DNA from: Glutamicibacter sp. B1
GTDB lineage: Bacteria > Actinomycetota > Actinomycetes > Actinomycetales > Micrococcaceae
Assembly: GCF_039602135.1 (NCBI RefSeq)
Contig: NZ_CP125942.1
Location: 806,001-870,000, forward strand
Reading direction: 5' to 3'
DNA: 64,000 nucleotides
The notes below the pieces were generated by a model. That model ran no database searches, was not told the origin of the DNA, and was given only the letters and a program-made list of their open reading frames with translations. Position 1 is the first letter of the stretch. Each line of letters starts with the position of its first letter. Position numbers and translations under genes: made by a program. Below are positions 8,990 through 17,578 of the stretch, piece after piece.

Positions 8990-10831
8990 CTACTTAGTGT
9001 AGAGCGCTTGGATCTGATCATCGAATTCATCGAGGACGCGCTGGCGTTTGAGCTTCAACGAATTGGTCAGGTGACCGGAAGCCTCGGTGAATTCCTCATC
9101 GAGGACCACAAACTTACGGATAGATTCTGCCTTAGACACCGTAAGATTTGCGGTGTTCACGTAGCTTTGAACCTCGGCAATGACCTCGGGGTGCACGGCA
9201 GCCTGCTCCAAAGTCAGTTTTCCAAGCCCCTTGGCTTTGCCCCAAAGAACCAGTTCTTCACGATCTAAGGTCACCATGGCGGTGATGAACGGACGTTGCT
9301 CACCCACGAGCACGCACTGGGCCACGATACGTCCTGCACGGACCATTTCCTCTAGGGGGCCGGGGGAGACGTTTTTGCCACCGGCAGTGACAATGAGTTC
9401 CTTCTTGCGTCCGGTGACCTTGAGGTACCCGTCATCATCTAGGAAACCGGTGTCACCGGTTTTGAAGTATCCTTCAGCGTCAAAGACTTCTGCTGTGGCC
9501 TTGGGATTGTTGTGGTAGCTGGAGAAGACACCAATTCCCTTGATCAGGATCTCGCCGTCCTCGGCAATCCTGACACTGGTTCCGGGGATAGGGCGTCCTA
9601 CCGTGCCGACTCGGGTGCGGGAGGCCTGATTCACCGTGGCAGGTGCGGTGGTCTCGGTCAGCCCATAACCTTCGACCAGCTGAATACCGGCGCCACGGAA
9701 GAAGTGCGCCAGGTCTTCGTTCAGGGCACTGGCACCAGAAATCGCGTAGCCACACTCTCCGCCAAAGACGCCGCGTAGCTTTGGATACAGCACCTTGTTG
9801 AAGAGTGCATGGCGGGCACGAAGCGACAGTGGCATGCGTGTTTTGAGCCCGCGGGTTCGGGCATCACGGATTTTGGAGACCTCGATGGCGGTCTTCTCTG
9901 CCTTCAAAAATAGCTCTGCTTTGCCGCTGCTCTCGGCCGAGGCCAGTGCGGTGGTGCGAATCTTTTCGAACACGCGCGGTACTGCCAGCAAGAATCCAGG
10001 CTTCACGGCTGCCATATCTTGAACGAGGTTGGCCATGGAGCTGGAGTGAGCAATGATCGAGCCACCGTGAATACAGGTCTGCTGTACGGCACGGGCTAGC
10101 ACGTGGGCCAGCGGCAAGAACATCAAAGTAGGACGGTGATCGCCAAGGATATCGAGCATGTGCCCGGCCAGGTTATGGGCAACCATCGCGAAGTTAGAGT
10201 GGGACATATTGCATCCCTTGGGGCGTCCTGTGGTGCCAGAGGTGTAGACCATGGTGGCTACATCATCGAGTTTCATCGAGGAACGACGGGATTCGATGAG
10301 CTGCTCATCAACTTCTTGGGGATCTACCAATAAGTGATGTAAACCGGCCGAAGGGATCAGTGACTTATCGTCCCGGTCTGATCCTTCAAAAATATGGACG
10401 CGAACTTCTTCGCCCAATTGCGCCACGGCCTGACGCACATTGGCGCGCAAGTCATGATCTTCAGCGAAGACGACGCGGGCTGAAGAATCGCGCAGGATCC
10501 ATTCGATCTGAAAAGGGCTAGACGTTTCGTAGATGGGCACTGAGACGCCACCAGCAAACCAGATCGCTTCTTCTGCCAAGGCCCACTCGTAGCGCGTGCG
10601 CGAGACGATCGCGACCTTGTCTCCTGGCTGAAGCCCGTCGTTGATCAGGGTGGTGGCCAGTCGTTTCACATCCCTCAGGAAGTCTCTTGCATTCACATCA
10701 TGCCAGGTGTCCTCACGCTGCACACGAAACAACGGTTGGTCTGCACCTGCTGCGACCCGATCGAGGAGAAGATTCGTCGTATTAACCTCTGGCGCTAACT
10801 CAGTAAGTAGCTCGACTGATACTTCTTGCAT
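8990..10831 (-). CDS. Long-chain fatty-acid--CoA ligase (AMP-dependent synthetase, FadD15-like)
   Basis: About 613 residues of the acyl-adenylate-forming superfamily. The P-loop-like AMP-binding motif is MVYTSGTTGRPKG near residue 205. GYGLTETTAPATVNQ follows near residue 395, YFKTGDTGFLDDDGYLKVTGR near 465, and the C-terminal lysine region near 585-613 includes LTNSLKLKRQRVL. Length and order match the AMP-dependent long-chain acyl-CoA synthetases related to mycobacterial FadD15. It should activate fatty acids to acyl-CoA with ATP at the membrane. The ATG at 10831 is preferred over the upstream TTG at 10840 because AAGGA lies 11 bases before it. Transcribed toward the terminator at 8913-8956. 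Confidence 0.92.
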   Translation of the reverse strand: MQEVSVELLTELAPEVNTTNLLLDRVAAGADQPLFRVQREDTWHDVNARDFLRDVKRLATTLINDGLQPGDKVAIVSRTRYEWALAEEAIWFAGGVSVPIYETSSPFQIEWILRDSSARVVFAEDHDLRANVRQAVAQLGEEVRVHIFEGSDRDDKSLIPSAGLHHLLVDPQEVDEQLIESRRSSMKLDDVATMVYTSGTTGRPKGCNMSHSNFAMVAHNLAGHMLDILGDHRPTLMFLPLAHVLARAVQQTCIHGGSIIAHSSSMANLVQDMAAVKPGFLLAVPRVFEKIRTTALASAESSGKAELFLKAEKTAIEVSKIRDARTRGLKTRMPLSLRARHALFNKVLYPKLRGVFGGECGYAISGASALNEDLAHFFRGAGIQLVEGYGLTETTAPATVNQASRTRVGTVGRPIPGTSVRIAEDGEILIKGIGVFSSYHNNPKATAEVFDAEGYFKTGDTGFLDDDGYLKVTGRKKELIVTAGGKNVSPGPLEEMVRAGRIVAQCVLVGEQRPFITAMVTLDREELVLWGKAKGLGKLTLEQAAVHPEVIAEVQSYVNTANLTVSKAESIRKFVVLDEEFTEASGHLTNSLKLKRQRVLDEFDDQIQALYTK

Positions 10832-10908
10832 GGAAGACAAAATCCTTTGGGAATCGAAACGGTCAAAGTGGCCTAATTCATGGCATAAGCACCAGTGTGT
10901 AGTGTTGT

Positions 10909-12522
10909 TTAGCCCCAGCTAGGGATCCACACGTGCATTCGCCACAGGTCATCTGCAATCATTTGTCCCGACCAAATTGACCAGAAGAAAGCCGAAGTGA
11001 GTAGGAACAACACCATCACGAGGGTGACTACGATAATGCGTGCTCGGTAGACGGGACCACTGTTTGGCTCACGCGGAATGAACCTGCCAATCATATACGT
11101 CAACGAAAGAATCATGAACGGAACCAACGGCAGGGTGTAGAAGAAGAACATCGTACGTTCTGGATACATCAGCCACGGCAGGAAGCCAGCCACAGCCGAA
11201 GACAAGATCGCACCGGCACGCCAATCGCGGGCGCCGATCCACCACAGGATCAACAAGAACATACTGATGGAGCAAGCCCACCACAACAGAGGGTTGGGTA
11301 GGTCTGTAATGACTTCGGTGCAACGCTTCAGATCGCAACCGTTCACGCCCTGGTCGTAACCTTCAAAGTAGAACAGCACTGGGCGGCCGGCAAAAGGCCA
11401 AGTCCATGGCGAGGACTGCCAGCCGTGTTCTGAGGTCAGTCCAGTATGGAATTCATAGCCTGCCTGGTGATAGTGCCACAGCGACCGCAACGGTGCGGGC
11501 AGCCAACTGACCCCTTCACCGGGGTGCTCTTTCGCCCACTGTCGATAGCGTCCACCGGAAGTGATTAACCAACCAGTCCAGGTCGACAGGTAAGTGATGA
11601 GCATCAGCGGAATCATCGTGAAGAACGAGTAGATTCCATCGCGGGTGAAAGCTGCCCGCTGCCAGTGGTGGATCCCCGCGGTGCGCCGTGCAGCAAAGTC
11701 CCACAGCACTGCCATAATGCAGAAAACAGCAACAAAGGACAATGCTGACCATTTGATACCCACAGCGCCACCGAGCATCACCGCGGCAACTAGTCGCCAG
11801 GGGCGCCACCAGATCATCGGGCCTTGGGCGAGCAGGAAGTCATCGGGCCTATTACCAGCAGGCACGGAAAGTTTTTTAGCTAATTGGGTGCGCCCGTGAA
11901 CTCGGTCCTTGAGCAACGCATAAAACGCTGCGATCACGAAGAACATCAGGAAAATATCCAAGAGCGCGGAACGCGACATCACGATGGAGTGACCGTCGAT
12001 GGCCATCAAGAGCCCTGCGATACCGCCCAAGGTATGTGAACCGAAAAGCAATCGAGCGCACAGGGTGACAAGCAGTACCGAAAGGGTGCCGAAGAGAGCA
12101 GTACTGAATCTCCAACCGAAGCCGTTGAAGTCACCGAAGAGCAACATCCCCAGGCCGATGAGCCACTTGCCTAAGGGCGGATGTACGACAAAAGATGGGT
12201 CGTTCGTCAGCTGCGGATCACCGGCGATGAACTGTGCGTCGCTATCGTCAGCCCATTCGCGTTCATAACCACTTTGCAACAGTGAGAACGCGTCTTTAAC
12301 GTAATAGGTCTCGTCAAAGATCAGCATGTGCGGATGCGCAAGATTAACAAAACGCAGGAGGCCGGCCAGCAACGTTACCGCTAGCGGGATGATCCACAGC
12401 AGTGGTCCGCTGAGCGTAACGGTAGGGAGAAGCCGCTGTTTCAGGCTCTCGAAAGTGAAGGCCTGTCGCATGGAGCGAACGTGGCCAGTATCCGCGGAGT
12501 TAAGAGTCGAGATGCCCATCAC
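10909..12522 (-). CDS. pmt: Dolichyl/polyprenyl-phosphate-mannose--protein mannosyltransferase (PMT family)
   Basis: About 537 residues with many transmembrane segments. The first lumenal-type loop contains HPHMLIFDETYYVKDAFS, with the Asp-Glu pair that is catalytic in PMT family enzymes. It is followed by VVHPPLGKWLIGLGMLLFGD and FGWRFSTALFG, both family hallmarks. The C-terminal half carries WTWPFAGRPVLFYFEG and a final membrane bundle. In actinobacteria this enzyme transfers mannose from polyprenyl phosphomannose to exported proteins. The chosen GTG lies six bases after a -10 hexamer TAGCAT (minus strand, 12529-12534), so the mRNA is probably leaderless; an ATG three bases further in is the alternative. 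Divergent from rsmI, a common actinobacterial arrangement. Confidence 0.9.
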   Translation of the reverse strand: MMGISTLNSADTGHVRSMRQAFTFESLKQRLLPTVTLSGPLLWIIPLAVTLLAGLLRFVNLAHPHMLIFDETYYVKDAFSLLQSGYEREWADDSDAQFIAGDPQLTNDPSFVVHPPLGKWLIGLGMLLFGDFNGFGWRFSTALFGTLSVLLVTLCARLLFGSHTLGGIAGLLMAIDGHSIVMSRSALLDIFLMFFVIAAFYALLKDRVHGRTQLAKKLSVPAGNRPDDFLLAQGPMIWWRPWRLVAAVMLGGAVGIKWSALSFVAVFCIMAVLWDFAARRTAGIHHWQRAAFTRDGIYSFFTMIPLMLITYLSTWTGWLITSGGRYRQWAKEHPGEGVSWLPAPLRSLWHYHQAGYEFHTGLTSEHGWQSSPWTWPFAGRPVLFYFEGYDQGVNGCDLKRCTEVITDLPNPLLWWACSISMFLLILWWIGARDWRAGAILSSAVAGFLPWLMYPERTMFFFYTLPLVPFMILSLTYMIGRFIPREPNSGPVYRARIIVVTLVMVLFLLTSAFFWSIWSGQMIADDLWRMHVWIPSWG

Positions 12523-12528
12523 CAAATC

Positions 12529-12534
12529 ATGCTA
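12529..12534 (-). promoter_or_regulatory. -10 element of pmt
   Basis: TAGCAT on the minus strand, six bases before GTG 12522 and nine before ATG 12519. There is no Shine-Dalgarno sequence in between. Confidence 0.5.
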
Positions 12535-12574
12535 CCGGCGTAAGCGGAGGAATGTGGTCTTTTCGTACTTCGCG

Positions 12575-12580
12575 TAGGCT
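12575..12580 (+). promoter_or_regulatory. -10 element of rsmI, leaderless start
   Basis: TAGGCT is followed by seven bases and the GTG at 12588. The position rules out the upstream in-frame ATG at 12552, which would lie before the promoter. Confidence 0.55.
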
Positions 12581-12587
12581 TAAGATT

Positions 12588-13445
12588 GTGCAGATCTCAG
12601 AGAATGAGGGCGTTATCGTCCTCGGTGCTACCCCAATTGGCAATCTATCCGATGCTTCGCCTCGTCTACGAGAGATAATGGCCAGCGCGGATATTATCGC
12701 GGCCGAGGATACGAGGAACTTCCATCACCTGGCCCAAGCGCTGGGAATCAAGATCACTGCCAAGGTCATGAGTCTTCATGAGCACAACGAAGCACACAAA
12801 CTTTCAGAAGTCATCGACCTCGCCGCCCAAGGGGCCACCGTACTGGTTGTCTCCGACGCCGGAATGCCCGCCGTATCTGATCCCGGCTACCCGCTGGTGG
12901 CTGCCGCACTGAGTGCCGGTATTCGGGTGACTGCGGTGCCGGGGCCATCGGCTGTTCTCACCGCACTGTCACTATCGGGGCTTCCCACCGGACGTTTCAC
13001 CTTTGAAGGGTTCTTGCCACGCAAGGCAGGGGAACGACGCAAGCGACTGGATTCTTTGCTGAGTGAAGAACGCACGATGGTGTTTTTTGAAGCCCCACAC
13101 CGCCTCAGCGATTTCCTAGAAGCAGCCATCGAAGCCTTCGGTGAAGACCGCCAGGCAGCGGTCGCCAGAGAATTGACCAAGAAGTTTGAAGAGGTCCGTC
13201 GCGACTCTCTCGGTGCGCTGAAACAATGGGCTGAAGAAGGGGTCCGGGGCGAGATTGTTGTGGTGGTCCATGGTGCGCAAGCAGCAGAGCCTGCCACGGT
13301 TGAAGAGCTCTTGCCCAAGGTCGCTGAACTGGTGGAGCAAGGTACTCGAATGAAGCAAGCTGTTGGTGAAATCGCTGAGAAGTTCGGTGTGAAAAAGCGC
13401 GATCTTTATGAAGCTGTTTTGGCGCAACGTCACGAAGCGGATTAA
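12588..13445 (+). CDS. rsmI: 16S rRNA (cytidine(1402)-2'-O)-methyltransferase
   Basis: About 285 residues of the tetrapyrrole-methylase-like fold. It opens with GVIVLGATPIGNLSDASPR, followed by IIAAEDTRNFHHL, VLVVSDAGMPAVSDPGYPLV, VTAVPGPSAVLTALSLSGLP and FEGFLPRKAGERR. This is the complete conserved series of RsmI. The enzyme adds a 2'-O-methyl group to C1402 in the decoding centre of 16S rRNA using SAM. The GTG start puts the signature at residue 10, as usual in the family, and coincides with the transcription start predicted from the -10 element. The C-terminal 50 residues form the usual basic tail. Confidence 0.93.
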   Translation: MQISENEGVIVLGATPIGNLSDASPRLREIMASADIIAAEDTRNFHHLAQALGIKITAKVMSLHEHNEAHKLSEVIDLAAQGATVLVVSDAGMPAVSDPGYPLVAAALSAGIRVTAVPGPSAVLTALSLSGLPTGRFTFEGFLPRKAGERRKRLDSLLSEERTMVFFEAPHRLSDFLEAAIEAFGEDRQAAVARELTKKFEEVRRDSLGALKQWAEEGVRGEIVVVVHGAQAAEPATVEELLPKVAELVEQGTRMKQAVGEIAEKFGVKKRDLYEAVLAQRHEAD

Positions 13446-13457
13446 TAGCGAAATTCG

Positions 13458-13475
13458 CATAGGCTGATTGCACAA
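13458..13475 (+). promoter_or_regulatory. 18-bp motif shared with the flavoprotein promoter at 24502
   Basis: CATAGGCTGATTGCACAA matches the sequence at 24502-24519 at 17 of 18 positions. Both contain the -10-like hexamer TAGGCT and lie upstream of genes that fit putrescine/GABA catabolism, so a shared promoter/operator is likely. It lies 110 bases before the dehydrogenase start codon. Confidence 0.4.
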
Positions 13476-13584
13476 TGAATCTGCGCTTTTATAGTGCACA
13501 GGGCGATTTACAGTTCGCTTGTGCCGAGAATAGCGTAGGCATCAACGACGATTAGTTTCATTTAGAGTTTCAGGAGATGCGCGT

Positions 13585-15072
13585 ATGTCGATCACTGCCC
13601 AGCGCGAAGCAGAACTGCTTGCAAAGGTTCCAACCGGTCTTTTGATCAATGGCGAATGGCGCGATGCCTCGGATGGCGGCACGTTTGACGTGCTGGATCC
13701 AGCCACCGGAGAAAAATTGCTGACCCTGGCCAGCGCTACGAGCGAAGATGCTCTGGCCGCCTTGGACGCAGCTGATGCAGTTCAGGCTGAATGGGCTTTG
13801 ACCGCACCACGCGAGCGTGCTGAAATCTTGCGCCGCGCCTTTGACCTGGTCACCGAACGCAAAGATGACTTTGCCCTGCTGATGAGCCTAGAAATGGGCA
13901 AGCCACTGGCTGAGGCCTACGGCGAAGTGACCTATGGTGCAGAGTTCCTGCGCTGGTTCTCCGAAGAGACCGTGCGCCACTATGGCCGCTACGTCACCAC
14001 CCCTGAGGGCAAGAACAAGGTTCTCGTTCACCACAAGCCAGTAGGCCCATGCCTGCTGATCACCCCATGGAACTTCCCGCTGGCAATGGCTACCCGCAAG
14101 GTTGGCCCAGCAGTAGCCGCAGGTTGCACCATGGTGCTCAAGCCAGCCAAGCTGACCCCACTGACTTCCCAGCTGTTCGCCGCCACCATGATGGAAGCTG
14201 GCCTGCCAGCAGGTGTGCTGAACGTGGTTTCCGGTGCTTCAGCCTCGAAGATCTCCGGCCCATTGATGCAGGATGACCGCCTACGCAAGGTCTCATTTAC
14301 CGGCTCCACCCCAGTGGGCAAGCAGCTGATGAAGGATGCTGCAGACAAGGTACTGCGCACCTCGATGGAACTGGGTGGTAACGCTCCATTCATCGTCTTC
14401 GAAGATGCTGACCTGGATGCAGCGGTTGAAGGCGCCATGGCAGCGAAGATGCGCAACATGGGTGAGGCTTGCACCGCAGCGAACCGTTTCTTGGTTCACG
14501 CCGATGTTGCCGAAGAGTTCACCGCGAAGTTTGCTGCAGCGATGAAGGCGCTGAAGCCAGGTCGCGGCACCGAAGCCGACACCACGGTAGGCCCACTAGT
14601 TGAAGAGAAGGCTCGGGACGAGGTTCACGCCTTGGTGGAAGCCGCCGTCAGCGCTGGCGCAACCGCTATTACCGGTGGCGCACCAGTAGAAGGCCCAGGC
14701 TACTTCTACCAGCCAACCGTGCTGGCTAATGTTGCTAACGATGCCAAGATCCTGACCCAGGAAATCTTCGGCCCAGTGGCCCCAGTAACCACCTTCACCT
14801 CGGAAGAAGAAGCCATCAAGCTGGCTAACTCCACCGAGTACGGTTTGGCGTCCTACATCTACTCGCAGGATTTCAACCGCATGTTCCGCGTTTCGGAGCA
14901 GATTGAATTCGGCCTGGTCGGATTCAACGCCGGTGTCATCTCCAACGCTGCAGCACCATTTGGTGGCGTGAAGCAGTCCGGCCTGGGTCGTGAAGGCGGC
15001 GCCGAAGGTTTGGCTGAATACACCACCGTGCAGTACATCGGTATCGCGGATCCATACGCAGCCAAGAAGTAA
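13585..15072 (+). CDS. gabD: NAD(P)-dependent succinate-semialdehyde dehydrogenase
   Basis: A 495-residue aldehyde dehydrogenase. Visible motifs are the cofactor loop ITPWNFPLAMATRKVGPAVA near residue 158, FTGSTPVGKQL near 240, the general base Glu in TSMELGGNAPFIVF near 261 and the nucleophile Cys in GEACTAANRF near 295. The C-terminal motif is FGGVKQSGLGREGG. The overall pattern, including MSLEMGKPLAEA, is that of GabD-type enzymes that oxidise succinate semialdehyde to succinate, the last step of GABA breakdown. A clear AGGAGA site precedes ATG 13585. A related semialdehyde as substrate cannot be excluded. The upstream motif links it to the flavoprotein gene at 24.6 kb. Confidence 0.87.
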   Translation: MSITAQREAELLAKVPTGLLINGEWRDASDGGTFDVLDPATGEKLLTLASATSEDALAALDAADAVQAEWALTAPRERAEILRRAFDLVTERKDDFALLMSLEMGKPLAEAYGEVTYGAEFLRWFSEETVRHYGRYVTTPEGKNKVLVHHKPVGPCLLITPWNFPLAMATRKVGPAVAAGCTMVLKPAKLTPLTSQLFAATMMEAGLPAGVLNVVSGASASKISGPLMQDDRLRKVSFTGSTPVGKQLMKDAADKVLRTSMELGGNAPFIVFEDADLDAAVEGAMAAKMRNMGEACTAANRFLVHADVAEEFTAKFAAAMKALKPGRGTEADTTVGPLVEEKARDEVHALVEAAVSAGATAITGGAPVEGPGYFYQPTVLANVANDAKILTQEIFGPVAPVTTFTSEEEAIKLANSTEYGLASYIYSQDFNRMFRVSEQIEFGLVGFNAGVISNAAAPFGGVKQSGLGREGGAEGLAEYTTVQYIGIADPYAAKK

Positions 15073-15097
15073 TTACTAAGCATCAAACGATGCTCAT

Positions 15098-15139
15098 AGA
15101 CAGTTCAGGCCCAGCCATTTGGCTGGGCCTGAACTGTCT
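15098..15139. terminator. Bidirectional intrinsic terminator after gabD
   Basis: Perfect 19-base inverted repeat around ATTT, located between the convergent gabD and transglutaminase genes. The stem contains CAGTTCAGGC, the same ten bases as in the terminator at 8913-8956. Confidence 0.85.
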
Positions 15140-15147
15140 TAAAGACA

Positions 15148-17034
15148 TTATTTACCAGTGGACTGCTGAACTTTTCTCCTGTCACCCGGTGCCGAATTCA
15201 CGGACTTAGGGAAAAGGAAACTGAGGATTCGACGGCCCAACGGCAGCTGGCGTCGAAGCTGATTTTGGACCTCATGTAAGGCGTCCAAAAGTCCTGGGGC
15301 ATCCTGCTCTTGCACATGGTGTGAGGCATAGAAACTGAGCTCGATAGCTCGTTGGAGCATACTCAATTCTTTGGTGAGTCCAGGATGGTCATCGGCCAGT
15401 CGCACAAGGTAGTCTCCCACCGATTCGTGGACTCCACACGGAACTGAAGCATCCATTCCGACGCTGAGCAGTTCGTTCCACAGCGCCTGCGCAGATTCCT
15501 GATTTCCTGCCCGGATCACCTCTAAGCGTTTTTGTCTTGCCCGATGCCGGCGCCATGGTGCGATACATAATCCTGCAATGACCAACAGAATAATCAGTTG
15601 GGCAAGCCAGATCGCGGTACTGTCATCGCTACTCTGTGTCCCCGCCGTAGCTTGTGGCGTTTCGGACGGCGATTCGGAACTTGATGGGGTGCTACGCGTA
15701 GTGGGTACTTCAGGTGCAGTACTTTCCTGTTCAGTGACGGCTCGTGTAGGTTCCGGCGCGTAAGTTGGCGTGTAGCCACGCCCTGGAGTTGGCTCGAAAG
15801 GAACCCAGCCAATACCGTCCAAGTACAACTCTGGCCACGCATGAGCCTGCTGCCCACTGACGGTATAGCCTTTGAGCTCGGTTCCCGTTTCAAGGCTGTT
15901 GGTCAGCGCACTGGCCGCCTCAGAACTGTCAGTCGTGATGGATTCGCCGGTGGCAACACCTGGGGCATAGCCCACGGCAATACGTGATGGGATTCCGGCT
16001 TCACGGGCTAGTAAGGCCATAGCCGATGCGAAATGCACGCAATACCCCTGACGGCGAGCAAGGAAGGCTTTGACTACTTCGGCGTTGGCTCCGTCGTATC
16101 CTTCCCGAAGGGGAGTGCGTTCGGAGTATACGAAATTCCCTGAGCGGAAGAAATCTTGGAGGGCGACTGCTTTTTCCAGATCAGTTCTGGGGGAACTGCC
16201 CTGTTTGTAAGCTTCCTGAAGAGTTTCGTCTAGCAGGGATTGCAACGTATTGTCAGGATCTTGGGGAAGCTGGGTGTAATCATCAGCGATGAAAGTATCT
16301 TGGCCTTCGACCAGCTGATTAAGGTATTCAACGACTTGTGGGGTGACGTTCAGTTGTGAGTAGGCGACTGAAACGTCATTCGTTGCGCTTAGAGCGTCGC
16401 CGCTGAGGCGGGCGGTGGAGGTTTCGTGGGTCCACGTCCAATCGCCGACAATGCCGTTGACCAGGTAACTGCGGTCAGGCAGGGGCAACAGCGGATTTCT
16501 ATTACCTTTGGGCCAGGTCATCTGCAGAACTTCTTCGGTGCTACTGAACGTTGAGAAATTGTTGTTTACCGCAACGTCGCCATAGTAGTCGGAATGAAAG
16601 AGTCCTTCGCTCGGCTCCCAGCGTTCACCGGTGAGGTTCCTGATGACCTGCGTGCGTAGGTAAGGCGCCTGATCTGCCGTCGTGTAATAGGTCAAGAACG
16701 GGTCGGATCCATTGGACCGAAGGTCTCGGCCCAAATTGATTAGTGGGTCAACATTGTTGGCTAGTAAGTCCCCGGAAGGGCGTTGGCCTTCGGGGAACAT
16801 TCCGGTGCGGAAACCGGGCATCCAGGCACTTGCGGCGACTAATGATCCAACACAGGCCAGCACCGTGATACCAAAGATTCCCAGCGTCTTCGGCTCAGCG
16901 ATAGTCCGTCCAACTTGATGACCTGGAGTTGTGTTTGAAGATGTGGGGTAACAAGGCCACAAAACCCAAGATCCCGATAAGCAGAAGCGCGAGGTAACCG
17001 ATTCCCGCTCCCTCTTGTTTGAATAAGGAAGCAA
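15148..17034 (-). CDS. Transglutaminase-like (TgpA-type) protein, C-terminal fragment after a frameshift
   Basis: Meaningful sequence begins about 16930, where PGHQVGRTIAEPKTLGIFG follows on from the membrane bundle encoded in the previous frame. The first 35 codons, up to 17034, overlap that bundle out of frame and look random. Downstream comes a membrane helix, then an extracytoplasmic region with a transglutaminase-like core. The Cys lies in RRQGYCVHFASAMALLAREAG and the His/Asp part in QQAHAWPELYLDGIGWVPFEP. A Ser/Thr/Pro-rich linker, one more membrane helix and a cytoplasmic tail complete it. TgpA-type proteins (DUF3488 plus transglutaminase core) are normally one polypeptide encoded with MoxR and DUF58 genes, as here. 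A real frameshift mutation or a sequencing error would both explain the split. Confidence 0.8.
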   Translation of the reverse strand: MLPYSNKRERESVTSRFCLSGSWVLWPCYPTSSNTTPGHQVGRTIAEPKTLGIFGITVLACVGSLVAASAWMPGFRTGMFPEGQRPSGDLLANNVDPLINLGRDLRSNGSDPFLTYYTTADQAPYLRTQVIRNLTGERWEPSEGLFHSDYYGDVAVNNNFSTFSSTEEVLQMTWPKGNRNPLLPLPDRSYLVNGIVGDWTWTHETSTARLSGDALSATNDVSVAYSQLNVTPQVVEYLNQLVEGQDTFIADDYTQLPQDPDNTLQSLLDETLQEAYKQGSSPRTDLEKAVALQDFFRSGNFVYSERTPLREGYDGANAEVVKAFLARRQGYCVHFASAMALLAREAGIPSRIAVGYAPGVATGESITTDSSEAASALTNSLETGTELKGYTVSGQQAHAWPELYLDGIGWVPFEPTPGRGYTPTYAPEPTRAVTEQESTAPEVPTTRSTPSSSESPSETPQATAGTQSSDDSTAIWLAQLIILLVIAGLCIAPWRRHRARQKRLEVIRAGNQESAQALWNELLSVGMDASVPCGVHESVGDYLVRLADDHPGLTKELSMLQRAIELSFYASHHVQEQDAPGLLDALHEVQNQLRRQLPLGRRILSFLFPKSVNSAPGDRRKVQQSTGK

Positions 17035-17578
17035 CTATCGGGGCGAAAGACAACACAATGATGGATAACAAGGCGGTACGGCGGAAAGTAGCCAAGAGTT
17101 CCACGATGAGACTGACGCACATCGCTAGGACAAGAACGGCGAAGTCTACGTAAATGGAGCTGGCTACCGGAGGAACTTGTGTAGCTAATTGGATCCCCGC
17201 CTCTGACAGAGCGGAGAAGAACCATTGTGTAGCCGAGAAACCATAGGTATTTGCGGTCATCGCATCGTGGTTAGCGATGGCAACGATGGCGGCCAAAACC
17301 GTAGCAGGCAGCGCCAGCCAACGAATGACACGAACGCTTCGGATGAGAGCGCCGAGCAGATGAATGGTAAAAACCGGTAGGAGTAAGTAGGGGAACCATG
17401 AGAATCCCTCAACGACCCCGGTAAGAGATGCAGTCCCGGCCAAGACGGCCAATGCCAGACACACTGCGGCCAATACCCGTGGGAGGAGATTTGCTATCAC
17501 CGGAGTCTGAGGCATCTTTCGACTCTCTTGATCATCGGCGCGTTGTGGTGTTGGGGTGTCCGTTATCTGCGTAGTCAT
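16895..17578 (-). CDS. Transglutaminase-like (TgpA-type) protein, N-terminal membrane fragment (DUF3488)
   Basis: A 227-residue fragment beginning at ATG 17578, whose first base overlaps the TAA stop of the DUF58 gene, a sign of translational coupling. A short cytoplasmic N-terminus is followed by six or seven membrane helices, the DUF3488-type bundle. The frame then runs into nonsense (SRSSSWTDYR) and stops at 16895. The continuation of the family sequence is found in another frame from about 16930, so the break lies between roughly 16915 and 16940. Removing one base or adding two would restore a single protein of about 840 residues. Confidence 0.8.
   Translation of the reverse strand: MTTQITDTPTPQRADDQESRKMPQTPVIANLLPRVLAAVCLALAVLAGTASLTGVVEGFSWFPYLLLPVFTIHLLGALIRSVRVIRWLALPATVLAAIVAIANHDAMTANTYGFSATQWFFSALSEAGIQLATQVPPVASSIYVDFAVLVLAMCVSLIVELLATFRRTALLSIIVLSFAPIVASLFKQEGAGIGYLALLLIGILGFVALLPHIFKHNSRSSSWTDYR

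Noticed and set aside
12552..12587. ATG 12552 as the rsmI start
   Set aside because: It precedes the best -10 element and the GGAGG next to it is too close to the ATG. The family signature fits the GTG at 12588.
16895..16940. Programmed ribosomal frameshift in the transglutaminase gene
   Set aside because: No slippery heptamer or downstream stem-loop is evident at the junction, so a mutation or sequencing error is the simpler explanation.
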